The notes under the pieces were generated by a model. That model was not told the DNA's origin, did no database searches, and was given only the letters and a program-made list of their open reading frames with translations. From Actinoplanes xinjiangensis (GTDB taxonomy: Bacteria > Actinomycetota > Actinomycetes > Mycobacteriales > Micromonosporaceae): a stretch of DNA of 64,000 nt. Below, one piece after another: positions 17,889 through 26,166 of this stretch (position 1 is its first letter; each line of letters begins with the position of its first letter). Location: positions 62,001-126,000 of the forward strand of contig NZ_QGGR01000024.1 in the NCBI RefSeq assembly GCF_003148685.1. Reading direction: 5' to 3'. A program made the translations under genes and the position numbers.

Positions 17889-19049
17889 TCAGGCGTTCGT
17901 AGCCCGGCGCAGCGGCGCCGGCCAGTCGGCGGGGTTTGGCCCCAGGTGCCCGTGCAGCCACCGAGCCCAGCGGTCCAGTCCGAACCCGGTGCAGGTGGAC
18001 GCTGCGGCCTTGCCGTCCGCCAGGGTGATCTCGAAGCTCTTACCGAAGTGCTGGTGGTGCAGGTTCACTGAGGAGACCGCAACCGAGGAGGAGTCCTCCC
18101 TCATCCGTCCGCACAGCTCCTGTTTCAGGTCCCAGGTCGACTGGTAGGAGGCCAGCTGCGAGCGGTCGATGGTGAAGAACGGGTCGCTCGCGCCGGTCAG
18201 CCGGGCGGGCAGCCCCAGCTCCCGGATCAGGTCCTTCAGGTGCAGCAGCATCTCGTCGCGGAACTGGCGGGCGCCGCTACCGTCCCCGATGTAGATGATC
18301 TCGCGCATGGTGAAGGACCAGAGCCGGGTAGCGACGCCGGCGGCGCCGGCCTCGAAGCGCCCGCACGACTGGCGGGCGGTGGCGATCACCGGGCGGTCGA
18401 GGGTCTGTCCCGCATACGCGGCGAACAGGTGCAGGCAGACCGTGGGGGAGACGGTGACCGGCGCGGGCTCGAGGTGCCGCGCCCGTTCGTCGGCGCTGGT
18501 GGCGGCCGCGAAACCGTCCAGCGCCTCCAGTTCTGGGCGGACCACGGCGCAGGCCGTCACGTGCTGCGGGAAGGTGCGTGGGTAGCCGCCCCGTTCCAGG
18601 GTGTCCCAGGACACCAGGTGCGGCACCACGTACTCCGAGGCACCCAGACGGGCCGCCAGATCGGCGGCGACCCGGTCCACCGCCTGCAACAGCAGGGCCG
18701 GGCCGGGACCGATGACGTCGAGCCCGGGACCGACACGCCGGATGTCCGGCGGGTCGAGGACGATGCCCCCTATCTCGGCATCCCACTGGTCGAGCAGGGT
18801 GCGGGCCGGCCCGGACCGCTGTCGTTCGCCGGTGCGCGCGAGGACGGCGTCCAGCCGGGCGTTGACGAGCCGCACCTCCTCAGGGGTCCGCGTCGTGAAA
18901 TGGACGACGGGCACCTCCGTGCCGGCCCAGCGCCAGACGCTGCCGGGCGGGAAGCAGTAGGGCAGCAGATCACGGAACGCCCGTAGCTCCTCGCCGCCGA
19001 GCCCGGCGTCACCGCGCCAGGTGTACTCGCAGATGGCGACATCGTTCAC
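17889..19049 (-). CDS. amino acid:[carrier protein] ligase, seryl-tRNA-synthetase-like
   Basis: The 386-residue protein is a class II aminoacyl-tRNA synthetase core without a tRNA-binding arm. Motif-2-like sequence runs RQSCGRFEAG to TMREIIYIG, and motif 3 is near TCTGFGLDRWARW. This architecture marks the aa:CP ligases, which adenylate a small amino acid and load it onto a stand-alone carrier protein instead of tRNA. The free ACP at 20919-21197 in the same operon is the obvious partner. The GTG start overlaps the P450 stop by four bases. Cys and Glu residues in the core may bind zinc as in the family. The amino acid (Gly, Ala or another) cannot be read by eye. Confidence 0.85.
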   Translation of the reverse strand: MNDVAICEYTWRGDAGLGGEELRAFRDLLPYCFPPGSVWRWAGTEVPVVHFTTRTPEEVRLVNARLDAVLARTGERQRSGPARTLLDQWDAEIGGIVLDPPDIRRVGPGLDVIGPGPALLLQAVDRVAADLAARLGASEYVVPHLVSWDTLERGGYPRTFPQHVTACAVVRPELEALDGFAAATSADERARHLEPAPVTVSPTVCLHLFAAYAGQTLDRPVIATARQSCGRFEAGAAGVATRLWSFTMREIIYIGDGSGARQFRDEMLLHLKDLIRELGLPARLTGASDPFFTIDRSQLASYQSTWDLKQELCGRMREDSSSVAVSSVNLHHQHFGKSFEITLADGKAAASTCTGFGLDRWARWLHGHLGPNPADWPAPLRRATNA

Positions 19050-20245
19050 GGCGCCACCCCGTCGGAGGCCGGGGCCAGCCGGTAGCGCAGCCGTAAGCCG
19101 GTCGCGTGCCGGAAGGACCGGCCGCGCATCGCCGGGACGGCGCCGTCCGCCTCCAACGAGCGGAGCTCATCGAGCAGCACCTCCAGCAGGACCTCGAGTT
19201 CTGCCTGGGCCAGGCCCATGCCCAGGCAGATGTGCCGGCCAACCCCGAATGACAGGTTGGTGCGGGCGGGGCGGCCGGGATCCCAGCGGTCCGGGTCGGC
19301 GAAGACCTCCGGATCACGGTTGGCGCTGGCGAGGCAGACCTGGACGGGGGCTCCGGCGGGCAGGTCGGTGCCGGCGATGGTGAGATCCTTCGCGGCGAAC
19401 CGGAGGGTGACGTGCAACGGCGGTTCATGCCGCAGGGTCTCCTGAACCACCGCACGGACCTGGGTACGGTCGGCGCGCAGCGCGTCGAACAGTCCGTCCT
19501 CGCTGACCACCCGGGCGAGCAGCGCGGTGATCGCCCCGGCGGTCGTCTCGGTGCCCGCGGCCAGCAGCAGGATCGCGTTGTTCACCAGATCAGTACGGTC
19601 GAAGCTGTCCTCGGCGACCATCGCCGACAACAGGGCTCCGTCCCCTGTACCGCGCACCAGCGCGTCGTGGAAGTAGTCACGGATGTGCCTGCGGTGCTCG
19701 GTCACCTCCGCCAGTGGTACCTCGTCGTGATCGACGTAGGCGACCAGCGGTCGCATCATCTGGTGCAGCTCCGGCGCGTCCTGCTCGGGCAGGCCCATCA
19801 CCCGGCACACCACGCGCATCGGCAGATCCCGGGCGAGGCTGTCGGCCAGGTGCGGATCACCGTCACGGACCGCAGCGGTCACCAGCCGCCGGGCGATCGG
19901 AGCGATGACCTCCTGTGCCAGCGCGTCGACGGCACGCGGCCGCAGCACGCTGGACACGCACCGGCGCGCCGGTGCGTGTCGCGGCCCGTCCGTGTCGAGC
20001 ATCGAGGGGCCGAAGGCCCGTCGGCTGACCCGGAACGGGTGATACACGGTGAAGTCGGCGCTGGTGAGAGCCCGCCGCACGTGTTCATGGCCGACAACGA
20101 CGTACGAGGCCAGCGGTTCGGACCAGTGCACCGGCTGGTGTTCGCGGTGCCAGGCGTACAGCGGCCAGGGGTCCTGCTGGAATCGTAGATCGGCGAAATC
20201 GAATCGCAGCTCGGAATCGGGTGGCCCGGAGCGGACCGCCGTCAT
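19046..20245 (-). CDS. cytochrome P450
   Basis: The 399-residue soluble P450 has the I-helix motif AAGTETTAG, the K-helix ETLRHEPP and the heme loop FGVGRHICLG with ligand Cys340. Length and motifs are standard for bacterial class I P450s, which need separate ferredoxin partners; none is encoded nearby. The I-helix Glu-Thr pair for oxygen activation is intact. It probably oxidises a carrier-bound or released intermediate of the pathway. The ATG overlaps the RraA-like stop by four bases. Confidence 0.95.
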   Translation of the reverse strand: MTAVRSGPPDSELRFDFADLRFQQDPWPLYAWHREHQPVHWSEPLASYVVVGHEHVRRALTSADFTVYHPFRVSRRAFGPSMLDTDGPRHAPARRCVSSVLRPRAVDALAQEVIAPIARRLVTAAVRDGDPHLADSLARDLPMRVVCRVMGLPEQDAPELHQMMRPLVAYVDHDEVPLAEVTEHRRHIRDYFHDALVRGTGDGALLSAMVAEDSFDRTDLVNNAILLLAAGTETTAGAITALLARVVSEDGLFDALRADRTQVRAVVQETLRHEPPLHVTLRFAAKDLTIAGTDLPAGAPVQVCLASANRDPEVFADPDRWDPGRPARTNLSFGVGRHICLGMGLAQAELEVLLEVLLDELRSLEADGAVPAMRGRSFRHATGLRLRYRLAPASDGVAP

Positions 20246-20922
20246 GGGACGAACCCGAGGTCGGCCTCGCCGTTGAGGAAGCCGGTCAAATCGGTGAGGT
20301 CCGCGAGCGTACGCCCGGTATCGCGGATCGCCTCCTTGAGCCCGTCCTCGCGCTGCCGCAGGACCGCGGCGGCGGTGATCGCGGCGCTGACGCGATGCTG
20401 CTCGACGACGAGGAACCCGTCCTCGTCCGCGAAGATCCAGTCTCCTGGCCGCAGCGTGGCGCCGCCGATATCGACAACCGCTGGAACCGTCTCGCTGCGG
20501 GTGGCGGTGGTCCGCGCCGAAACGAAGGTGACCTCGGTGGAAAAGACCGGAACGTCGATGTCGCGCAGGTCGGCGAGGTCGCGGACCGCGCCGTTGACGA
20601 TGATGCCGGCCAGCCCTTGCACCGCGGCGGAGGTGACGAAGATGTCACCGGCCAGCGCCTCGGACGGCGTCGTGGTGTTGTGCAGGAACAGCACCGACCC
20701 GGCCGGGGCGGAGGCGAGCGCCTGCAGGCAGGGCAGCATGTCGTCGGCCGTAACGACCGGGAACAGCGGTCCGCACAGCCGCGGCCGGCCGTTGCGCGGG
20801 CGCAGGTCGAGCCGCAGCGGAGTGACGAATTCCCCGGCGGCGTCGGCGAGCTGGGCGCATCCCAGCCCGTCGAACCGTCGCCGCAGCTGTGCGTCACGGT
20901 CGGCAACGGTCGGTGCGGTCAC
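20242..20922 (-). CDS. RraA-family aldolase/decarboxylase-like protein
   Basis: The 226-residue protein matches the RraA / 4-hydroxy-4-methyl-2-oxoglutarate aldolase family, with the conserved segment GDIFVTSAAVQGLAGIIVNGAVRD containing the metal- and substrate-binding Gly-Arg-Asp region (VNGAVRD). Family enzymes cleave or form pyruvate aldols or decarboxylate oxaloacetate; others inhibit RNase E. Inside a coupled biosynthetic operon, an aldol or retro-aldol step on an alpha-keto acid is the likelier job (inference). The GTG overlaps the ACP stop by four bases. Confidence 0.82.
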   Translation of the reverse strand: MTAPTVADRDAQLRRRFDGLGCAQLADAAGEFVTPLRLDLRPRNGRPRLCGPLFPVVTADDMLPCLQALASAPAGSVLFLHNTTTPSEALAGDIFVTSAAVQGLAGIIVNGAVRDLADLRDIDVPVFSTEVTFVSARTTATRSETVPAVVDIGGATLRPGDWIFADEDGFLVVEQHRVSAAITAAAVLRQREDGLKEAIRDTGRTLADLTDLTGFLNGEADLGFVP

Positions 20923-21197
20923 TGGTCGGCACCGTTCGCAACGGTGTACAGCCCGCGCAGGGTGTAGAAGGTCTCCAGGTCGTGCTCGGCGAGGTCGATC
21001 TGAGCGCCGGTGAGGTCCTCGATGAAGACGATCATCCGGATCACCGTGAACGAGTTGATCAGGCCCAGGTCGAACAGGTTGCTGTCCTCGCCGATGTCGG
21101 TTGCCAGCGCCTCGGTGCCGGAACCGGGGGTGCCGTTCTCGGCGCTCACCTTCGTCAGGAAGCCGGTCACCTCACGGTAGAACTGCTTGCGGTCCAC
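20919..21197 (-). CDS. stand-alone acyl/peptidyl carrier protein
   Basis: The 92-residue carrier has the phosphopantetheine serine Ser49 in FDLGLINSFTVIRM, a D-L-G-x-x-x-S variant of the usual DSL motif, and the expected four-helix pattern. The GTG start is supported by AAGGAG at eight bases; the longer in-frame reading upstream is spurious. It should be the substrate of the aa:CP ligase and a donor or acceptor for the free condensation domain. The gene restarts translation after a 32-bp gap, which may allow a different expression level from its coupled neighbours. Confidence 0.85.
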   Translation of the reverse strand: MDRKQFYREVTGFLTKVSAENGTPGSGTEALATDIGEDSNLFDLGLINSFTVIRMIVFIEDLTGAQIDLAEHDLETFYTLRGLYTVANGADQ

Positions 21198-21229
21198 AGT
21201 GCTCTCCTTTTTCTGGAACGTCCGCGTCC

Positions 21230-22432
21230 TCAGCCGGGCAGCGCGGAGCGGATGGTCGTGATCGCGGCGGCCAGCTGAGCCGCCGGCGTGGTCAACGGTG
21301 GGGCGATCCGGATGCGCTCGCCGTGGCTGCCGCCGGCGAACACGAGCACGCCGTCGTCGAATGCCCGCCGGACGATGTCCCGGCTGCTCACCCCGAGTGG
21401 CTCGAACGACAGCGCGGGCCCGGTCAGGTACACCCGACGGGCCAGGCCGTGGCTGGTCAGATGCTCCGCGAGGCGGCTCAGCTGGGTCTCGACCGCGCCG
21501 GCCATCGCGCCGACGTCGTTCTCGTCGATGTAGCGGCACACCTGGGCGGCCGCTACCGGCCCGAGCGTTGCGGTCTGGAAGGTGTGCGCCAGGTAGACCG
21601 GGGCGGTGGCCCTCTCCTCCAGGAACCGGCGATACACCACCGCGGACAGCGGGTACATTCCGTTGGTCAGCGACTTGCCGTAGAGGGTGATGTCGGCGTC
21701 GAGGCCGGCGGCCGTGGACGGGCTCAGCGTTCCGTGTCGGTAGAACCCGCACTGGATCTCGTCGGCGATGGTGACCACGCCGGCCGCCCGGGCCGTCATG
21801 ACCAGCTCGTGCAGCCAGTCGGCGGGCAACGGGACGTAGCCGTTGGCACCCTGCACCGGTTCGAAGATCAGGCACGACACCCCGGTCCAGTCACGCGGCA
21901 CCTCACCGACCCGCAGATGCCGGACCTCCCCGGCGACCAGTGCCGGCAGTCCGGTGTCCTGCAACGAGAACTCCCGCTGCACGGTGGTGACGGCGGCCGC
22001 GTCGACGCCGAGACCGTGAAACGCGCCCTCGATGGCCAGTACCCGCCCGGGACGGTGACGGCGGGCCAGGGCCAGCGCGGTAGATACGGCGAAGCTGCCG
22101 CCGACCTGGTACAGAACCCGCCGGTCAGTCGCGCGGCCGAGACGTCCGCACAGCCATGCCGCGACCTGCTCGGCCTCGGGCACGTGGAACAGGGCCGCCA
22201 GGTCGGAGGAACGGCGCAGCGCCTGTTCGATGAACGGGTTGCGGTGACCGAAATTGACCGACGCGTACGCCGACATCAGGTCGGTGCACTCGCGTTCCCG
22301 GCCGGCCATGTCACGCAGCCGCAGGGTCGCGTTGTCCGCGTCGAGCAGTTCATAACGGCCCGGCAGGACAGCCGACTCGTCGAGTGCGCTGAGACACCGG
22401 ACGCGGTCGGTGAGCACGGCTGATCCGGTCAT
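21230..22432 (-). CDS. class III PLP-dependent aminotransferase
   Basis: The 400-residue protein has the PLP lysine Lys253 in LYGKSLTNG, the cofactor Asp224 in IADEIQCGF, and the GGSFAVSTALALAR phosphate-binding region. This is the ornithine/diaminobutyrate/omega-amino acid type, which usually handles amino groups distal to the carboxylate or amino ketones. Substrate groups are not assignable by eye. It is coupled by an ATGA overlap to the class I aminotransferase upstream. Two transaminases in one operon suggest a diamino or amino-ketone building block (inference). Confidence 0.9.
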   Translation of the reverse strand: MTGSAVLTDRVRCLSALDESAVLPGRYELLDADNATLRLRDMAGRERECTDLMSAYASVNFGHRNPFIEQALRRSSDLAALFHVPEAEQVAAWLCGRLGRATDRRVLYQVGGSFAVSTALALARRHRPGRVLAIEGAFHGLGVDAAAVTTVQREFSLQDTGLPALVAGEVRHLRVGEVPRDWTGVSCLIFEPVQGANGYVPLPADWLHELVMTARAAGVVTIADEIQCGFYRHGTLSPSTAAGLDADITLYGKSLTNGMYPLSAVVYRRFLEERATAPVYLAHTFQTATLGPVAAAQVCRYIDENDVGAMAGAVETQLSRLAEHLTSHGLARRVYLTGPALSFEPLGVSSRDIVRRAFDDGVLVFAGGSHGERIRIAPPLTTPAAQLAAAITTIRSALPG

Positions 22433-23634
22433 CTCTCCTCCATCGTGCGCTGCAGAAACAGGTGCATCCGGTCGAAGGCCGCCGTCAGCTGCTGTGGGCT
22501 ACGGGTGAACGCCACGCGGACGTATCCCTGGCCGCCTGTCCCGAAGATGTGCCCCGGCATGACGACCACGCCGGTCTCCTCGAGCAGCCGTTGCGCGAAC
22601 TCGCCGTCGGACAGTCCAGTGGCCCGGATGTCGGGGAAGGCGTAGAGCGAGCCGGTGGGGGCCACCAGCGACAGCCCTGGCATCGCCCGAAGCCGCCGGA
22701 CGGTCAAATCTCTACGCTCGCGGTGGACGGCCGCGTACCCGGCGGCGACCCGCTGGCTCTCGGTACTGGTCAATGCCGGCACCAGCGCCTGCTGGACGAA
22801 CGCAGGCATGCAACAGTTGGTGTTGGTCATCAACACCGCGAAATCGGCGGCCAGCGCGTCGGGCACCAGTACGACGCCGGCCCGCCAGCCGCACATGGCG
22901 TGACTCTTGGACAGCGTCTCGGCGACGATCACCCGGTCCGCCGGCAACGCCGACAACTCCCGGTCGGCGTCCACACCGTCGAAGTTCAGCGATCGGTACG
23001 CCTCGTCGCGCAGCACGTGGCAGTCGTACGAGCCGACGAGTTCTGCCAGCCGCGGCCCGAACCCGGCCGGCAGAGACGTCCCGGTCGGATTGTGCGGGCT
23101 GTTCAGCACGATCAACCGGGTCCGGGCGTTGAGCAGGGCGGCCAGGTCGGCGATGTCGGGCTGGAAGCCGTTCTCGGCACGTAGCCGGTAGCCGACTGGT
23201 ACGGCGTCGGCGAGGCGGGTCAACTCGGCGTACACCGGATAGCCGGGATCCGGGATGAGCACCTCGTCTCCAGGCTCGGCCAGGGCGAGCAGCGCGAAGT
23301 GCAACGCCATGTTGCTGCCGGGCACCAGCAGGATGTTGTTCGGCCCGAGCGGGTGACCGAGCCGCTCGCTGTAGTGGCGGGCCAGCCGTGACCGTACCGC
23401 CGGGTCGCCGGCTGGTTGGGTGTAGCCGGTGTCGCCGCGGCGGGCGCTGTCGGCCATCGCGGTCACGATGTACGACGGGGTCGGCAGGTCAGGCTCGCCG
23501 AGTCCCAGCTGGAAGATCTCGCGGCCCGATCGGGCCATTTCGTCGGCCCGGTGCTGCACCGCGAAGGCCGACTGACGATGCAGCCGGTCCACCGGCCGCT
23601 GCCCGTGGGCTGCCCGCAGAGCCGGGCCGGTCAC
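22429..23634 (-). CDS. class I/II PLP-dependent aminotransferase
   Basis: The 401-residue fold type I aminotransferase has Lys243 in ETLSKSHAMCGWR, the NPHNPTG-equivalent motif NSPHNPTG at 178-185, and RDEAYRSL. It resembles bacterial aspartate/alanine-type transaminases. The GTG start overlaps the E1-beta stop (GTGA). A much longer open frame continues upstream but is out of register with the true upstream gene and is ignored. It probably interconverts an alpha-keto acid and an alpha-amino acid for the pathway. Confidence 0.9.
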   Translation of the reverse strand: MTGPALRAAHGQRPVDRLHRQSAFAVQHRADEMARSGREIFQLGLGEPDLPTPSYIVTAMADSARRGDTGYTQPAGDPAVRSRLARHYSERLGHPLGPNNILLVPGSNMALHFALLALAEPGDEVLIPDPGYPVYAELTRLADAVPVGYRLRAENGFQPDIADLAALLNARTRLIVLNSPHNPTGTSLPAGFGPRLAELVGSYDCHVLRDEAYRSLNFDGVDADRELSALPADRVIVAETLSKSHAMCGWRAGVVLVPDALAADFAVLMTNTNCCMPAFVQQALVPALTSTESQRVAAGYAAVHRERRDLTVRRLRAMPGLSLVAPTGSLYAFPDIRATGLSDGEFAQRLLEETGVVVMPGHIFGTGGQGYVRVAFTRSPQQLTAAFDRMHLFLQRTMEER

Positions 23635-24584
23635 CCGTCGGCGTCCAGCAGACGGCGGACCTCGTCGACGATCCGCTGTTCGGTAGGCCAGGTCAGGTCC
23701 TCGAGCGCCGGCGAGGAAGGCACCGGCACGTCCGGCTGGCAGACGAAACCGACCCGGCCACCGAGGGCGGCCAGAGCGTCCGGGCGTTCGGCGAGGCGGC
23801 CGAGGATCTGCACCGGGGCCCCGGAACGCGGCCCGTCGTCGACCACGATCAGTCGACCGGTCCGGGCGACCGAATCCGCGATCGCCGGCACGTCGAGCGG
23901 TGCCAAGGTGCGCGGGTCGAGCACGTCGCAATCGGTACCGGCGTTGCTCAGCGACTCTGCGGCGGCAAGTGCCACCGGCACGGCTCCACCGATCGCGACG
24001 ATCGTCGCCGCGTCGCCGCGTCGTAGTAGGGCCGCGACGCCGAATGGTAGCGGCGGGGTGCCGAGAGCGGCGCTGAGACCGCGCTGCCGGTTGAGTTCCG
24101 GCGCGACGAAGTACAGCACCGGACCGGGCCACCGCACCGCGGTACGCAACAGGCCACACGCCTCGGCAAGTGAGCCCGGAACCACCACGGTCAAGCCGGG
24201 TGTCTGCATGAACAGCCCGTACGTGCACTGCTCGTTCTGCGGGCCGAGCTGCTGTCGGCCACGCGTGGCCGCGGTCACCACCATCGGCACCCGGTAGCCG
24301 CCGCCGCTCTGGTAATGCATCCGGCCGGCGTGGTTGACCAGTTGGTCCATGGTGAGCAGGCCGAACGAGGCCCGGTTCAGGTCGACGATCGGCCGCAGCC
24401 CACTCATCGCGGCGCCTACGCCCATGCCGACCATGGCCTGTTCCGAGATGGCGCAGATCCGCACCCGGTCGGCTCCGAAGCGTCCGCGCAGCGCGGCGGG
24501 GCTGTTGGTGGCGAGGAAAACCAGGGTGGGGTCCCGGTCGAACTCCTCCTGCACCACGACATCGAGCAGTCCGACCTCGTTCAT
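23631..24584 (-). CDS. ThDP-dependent E1 beta-like subunit
   Basis: The 317-residue protein has the transketolase pyrimidine-binding domain (ISEQAMVGMGVGAAMSGLRP, with the catalytic-type Glu in CAISEQ) and a C-terminal transketolase domain (VDDGPRSGAPVQI). It pairs with the alpha subunit just upstream by an ATGA overlap. Together they resemble acetoin/2-oxo acid dehydrogenase E1, but no lipoyl E2 or E3 gene lies in the operon. A carboligation or acyl transfer to a carrier, as in C2-unit chemistry of some natural product pathways, is more likely than oxidative decarboxylation (inference). Confidence 0.88.
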   Translation of the reverse strand: MNEVGLLDVVVQEEFDRDPTLVFLATNSPAALRGRFGADRVRICAISEQAMVGMGVGAAMSGLRPIVDLNRASFGLLTMDQLVNHAGRMHYQSGGGYRVPMVVTAATRGRQQLGPQNEQCTYGLFMQTPGLTVVVPGSLAEACGLLRTAVRWPGPVLYFVAPELNRQRGLSAALGTPPLPFGVAALLRRGDAATIVAIGGAVPVALAAAESLSNAGTDCDVLDPRTLAPLDVPAIADSVARTGRLIVVDDGPRSGAPVQILGRLAERPDALAALGGRVGFVCQPDVPVPSSPALEDLTWPTEQRIVDEVRRLLDADG

Positions 24585-25576
24585 GCCGCACCCGCCAGTA
24601 CGTGCGTGTGGACCTCGGCGGCGGCCGGCCAGGGCGCCGATCGGGCCGCCTGAACGGCCTGCTCCACTCGTGCACGGGCCTCGGCCCGAAGCGGTTCGGC
24701 GCTGAGGTGAATGTCGAGTTCGGCGGCGCGGGTCAGTGCCACGGTGAGTGGGTCGCGTTGCAGCCACGCGGCCAGCTCGTCCGGGGGCCGCACCTCCGGC
24801 GACGGCCGTTCGAACTGCAGGTGGAACTTGGTGAGGTAGGTGCGGGCCTCGATGAACGTCGGTCCCTCACCGGCCCGGGCCGCGGCGACCGCACTCCGGG
24901 CCGCGGCCGCGACCGCCAGCACGTCGTTGCCGTCGACCGCCACCGCGCGAACGCGATGGGCCTCAGCGATGCGCAGCACCGATACCTCGGGGTAGATGTC
25001 CTCGGTGCGGTTGCCGGCCTGGTAGCCGTTGTGCTCACAGACCAGGACCAGCGGCAGGCGCTGCACCGAGGCGAGGTTGAGCGTCTCGTGCACCACGCCG
25101 CTGCCCAGGGCCCCGTCACCGAAGAACGCCACGGCCACCGAGCTGTCCCCACGGACCTGGGCGGTCATCGCGGCCCCGGCGGCGACCGGGATGCCGGCAC
25201 CGACAATGCCGCTGGACATCAGCAGGTTACGCCGCGGATCGCCGATCAATGCGGCGGCCTTTCCTCCGCAGACACCGTTGGCCCGGCCGAACAGTTCGGC
25301 GGTGAGTCCGTTGAGGTCGACGCCACGCGCCAGCGCGTGCCCGTGCCCGCGGTAGTGACTGACCACGGAGTCGCCGTCGCCCAGGGCTGCGCAGACCCCC
25401 ACCGCGATGGCTTCCTGCCCGATGTACGGGTGCACCGGGCCCACCACCTCACCGGCTTTGCGCAGCTCGAGCAGGCGGTCCTCGAACTCGCGGATCAGTG
25501 CCATGCCGGCGAACAGGGACGCCAGGTCGGCCGGCGGCGCGGCGGTCTCCTCAAGGGTGGCTGGTATCGACGTCAT
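24581..25576 (-). CDS. ThDP-dependent E1 alpha-like subunit
   Basis: The 331-residue protein carries the ThDP-binding motif, beginning GDGALGSGVVHETLNLA and ending at the Asn of CEHN, and the HYRGHGHALARG loop of E1 alpha subunits. The substrate-loop region GRANGVCGGKAAA departs slightly from the usual GKGGSMH form. The ATG follows GAGGAGAG. It lies 20 bp after the methyltransferase and is coupled to the beta subunit. It supplies the cofactor half-site of a two-chain enzyme that probably activates a 2-oxo acid or ketose. Confidence 0.88.
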   Translation of the reverse strand: MTSIPATLEETAAPPADLASLFAGMALIREFEDRLLELRKAGEVVGPVHPYIGQEAIAVGVCAALGDGDSVVSHYRGHGHALARGVDLNGLTAELFGRANGVCGGKAAALIGDPRRNLLMSSGIVGAGIPVAAGAAMTAQVRGDSSVAVAFFGDGALGSGVVHETLNLASVQRLPLVLVCEHNGYQAGNRTEDIYPEVSVLRIAEAHRVRAVAVDGNDVLAVAAAARSAVAAARAGEGPTFIEARTYLTKFHLQFERPSPEVRPPDELAAWLQRDPLTVALTRAAELDIHLSAEPLRAEARARVEQAVQAARSAPWPAAAEVHTHVLAGAA

Positions 25577-25596
25577 GGCTCTCTCCTCACAAGGGC

Positions 25597-26166
25597 TCAC
25601 TGGTGGCAGCGGGTGGCGATGGTGATGCCGGTTCCAGCCCGCAGCTGGACCGAGGCCAGGCGTGGATCCTCGGCCAGGGTCTGCTCGACGCGCCGTACCG
25701 TGGCTCGGTGCTCCGGATCCGGATAGCGGGCCGGGTCCATGTCGTCCACGACGAGGACGCCGCCAGGTGCGAGCACGGAGATGGTGCGGTCCAGGCCGGT
25801 CCATTTGCCGGCGACCGCGTCGGCGAAGATGAGATTGAACCGGCCCAGCTCCGGCAACAGCGGCTCGGCGTCGCCAGCCACGATCTCGACGTACGGCGGC
25901 CATCCGGCTTCGCGGACGGCGGCGACCAGTTCGGTGTCGATCTCGACCGTGACGACAGTGGCGTCGGTACGGCCGGTCAGGCCGCTGACGAGCCAGGCCG
26001 TACCCACCCCGGCTCCGGTGCCGAGCTCCAGAATCCGCGCATGCGGCGGGGTGGCTGCAGCCAGCGCCGCCAGCAGCGGGCCGGTCGGGTCTTCGCAGGA
26101 GGCCGGGAATGCCAGTCGCCCGGCACGCCGGATCGACTCGGTCACCCGCTCGGGAACGGCTCTCAT
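25597..26166 (-). CDS. class I SAM-dependent O-methyltransferase-like protein
   Basis: The 189-residue Rossmann methyltransferase has motif I ELGTGAGVGTAWL, the acidic residue VEID after strand 2, and FADAVAGKW and VDDMD in the catalytic/metal region, like small catechol-type O-methyltransferases. It is coupled to the oxidoreductase upstream (ATGA) and is followed by a 20-bp gap. Substrate is unknown. It is slightly shorter than typical catechol-type members because the N-terminus is short. Confidence 0.85.
   Translation of the reverse strand: MRAVPERVTESIRRAGRLAFPASCEDPTGPLLAALAAATPPHARILELGTGAGVGTAWLVSGLTGRTDATVVTVEIDTELVAAVREAGWPPYVEIVAGDAEPLLPELGRFNLIFADAVAGKWTGLDRTISVLAPGGVLVVDDMDPARYPDPEHRATVRRVEQTLAEDPRLASVQLRAGTGITIATRCHQ

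Noticed and set aside
16901..17902. 333-codon plus-strand frame inside the megasynthase
   Set aside because: It overlaps well-defined ligase motifs on the minus strand and has no domain.
22429..24675. Extended aminotransferase start at 24675
   Set aside because: The first 347 codons overlap the E1-beta gene out of frame. The GTG at 23634 with a 4-bp overlap fits the operon pattern.
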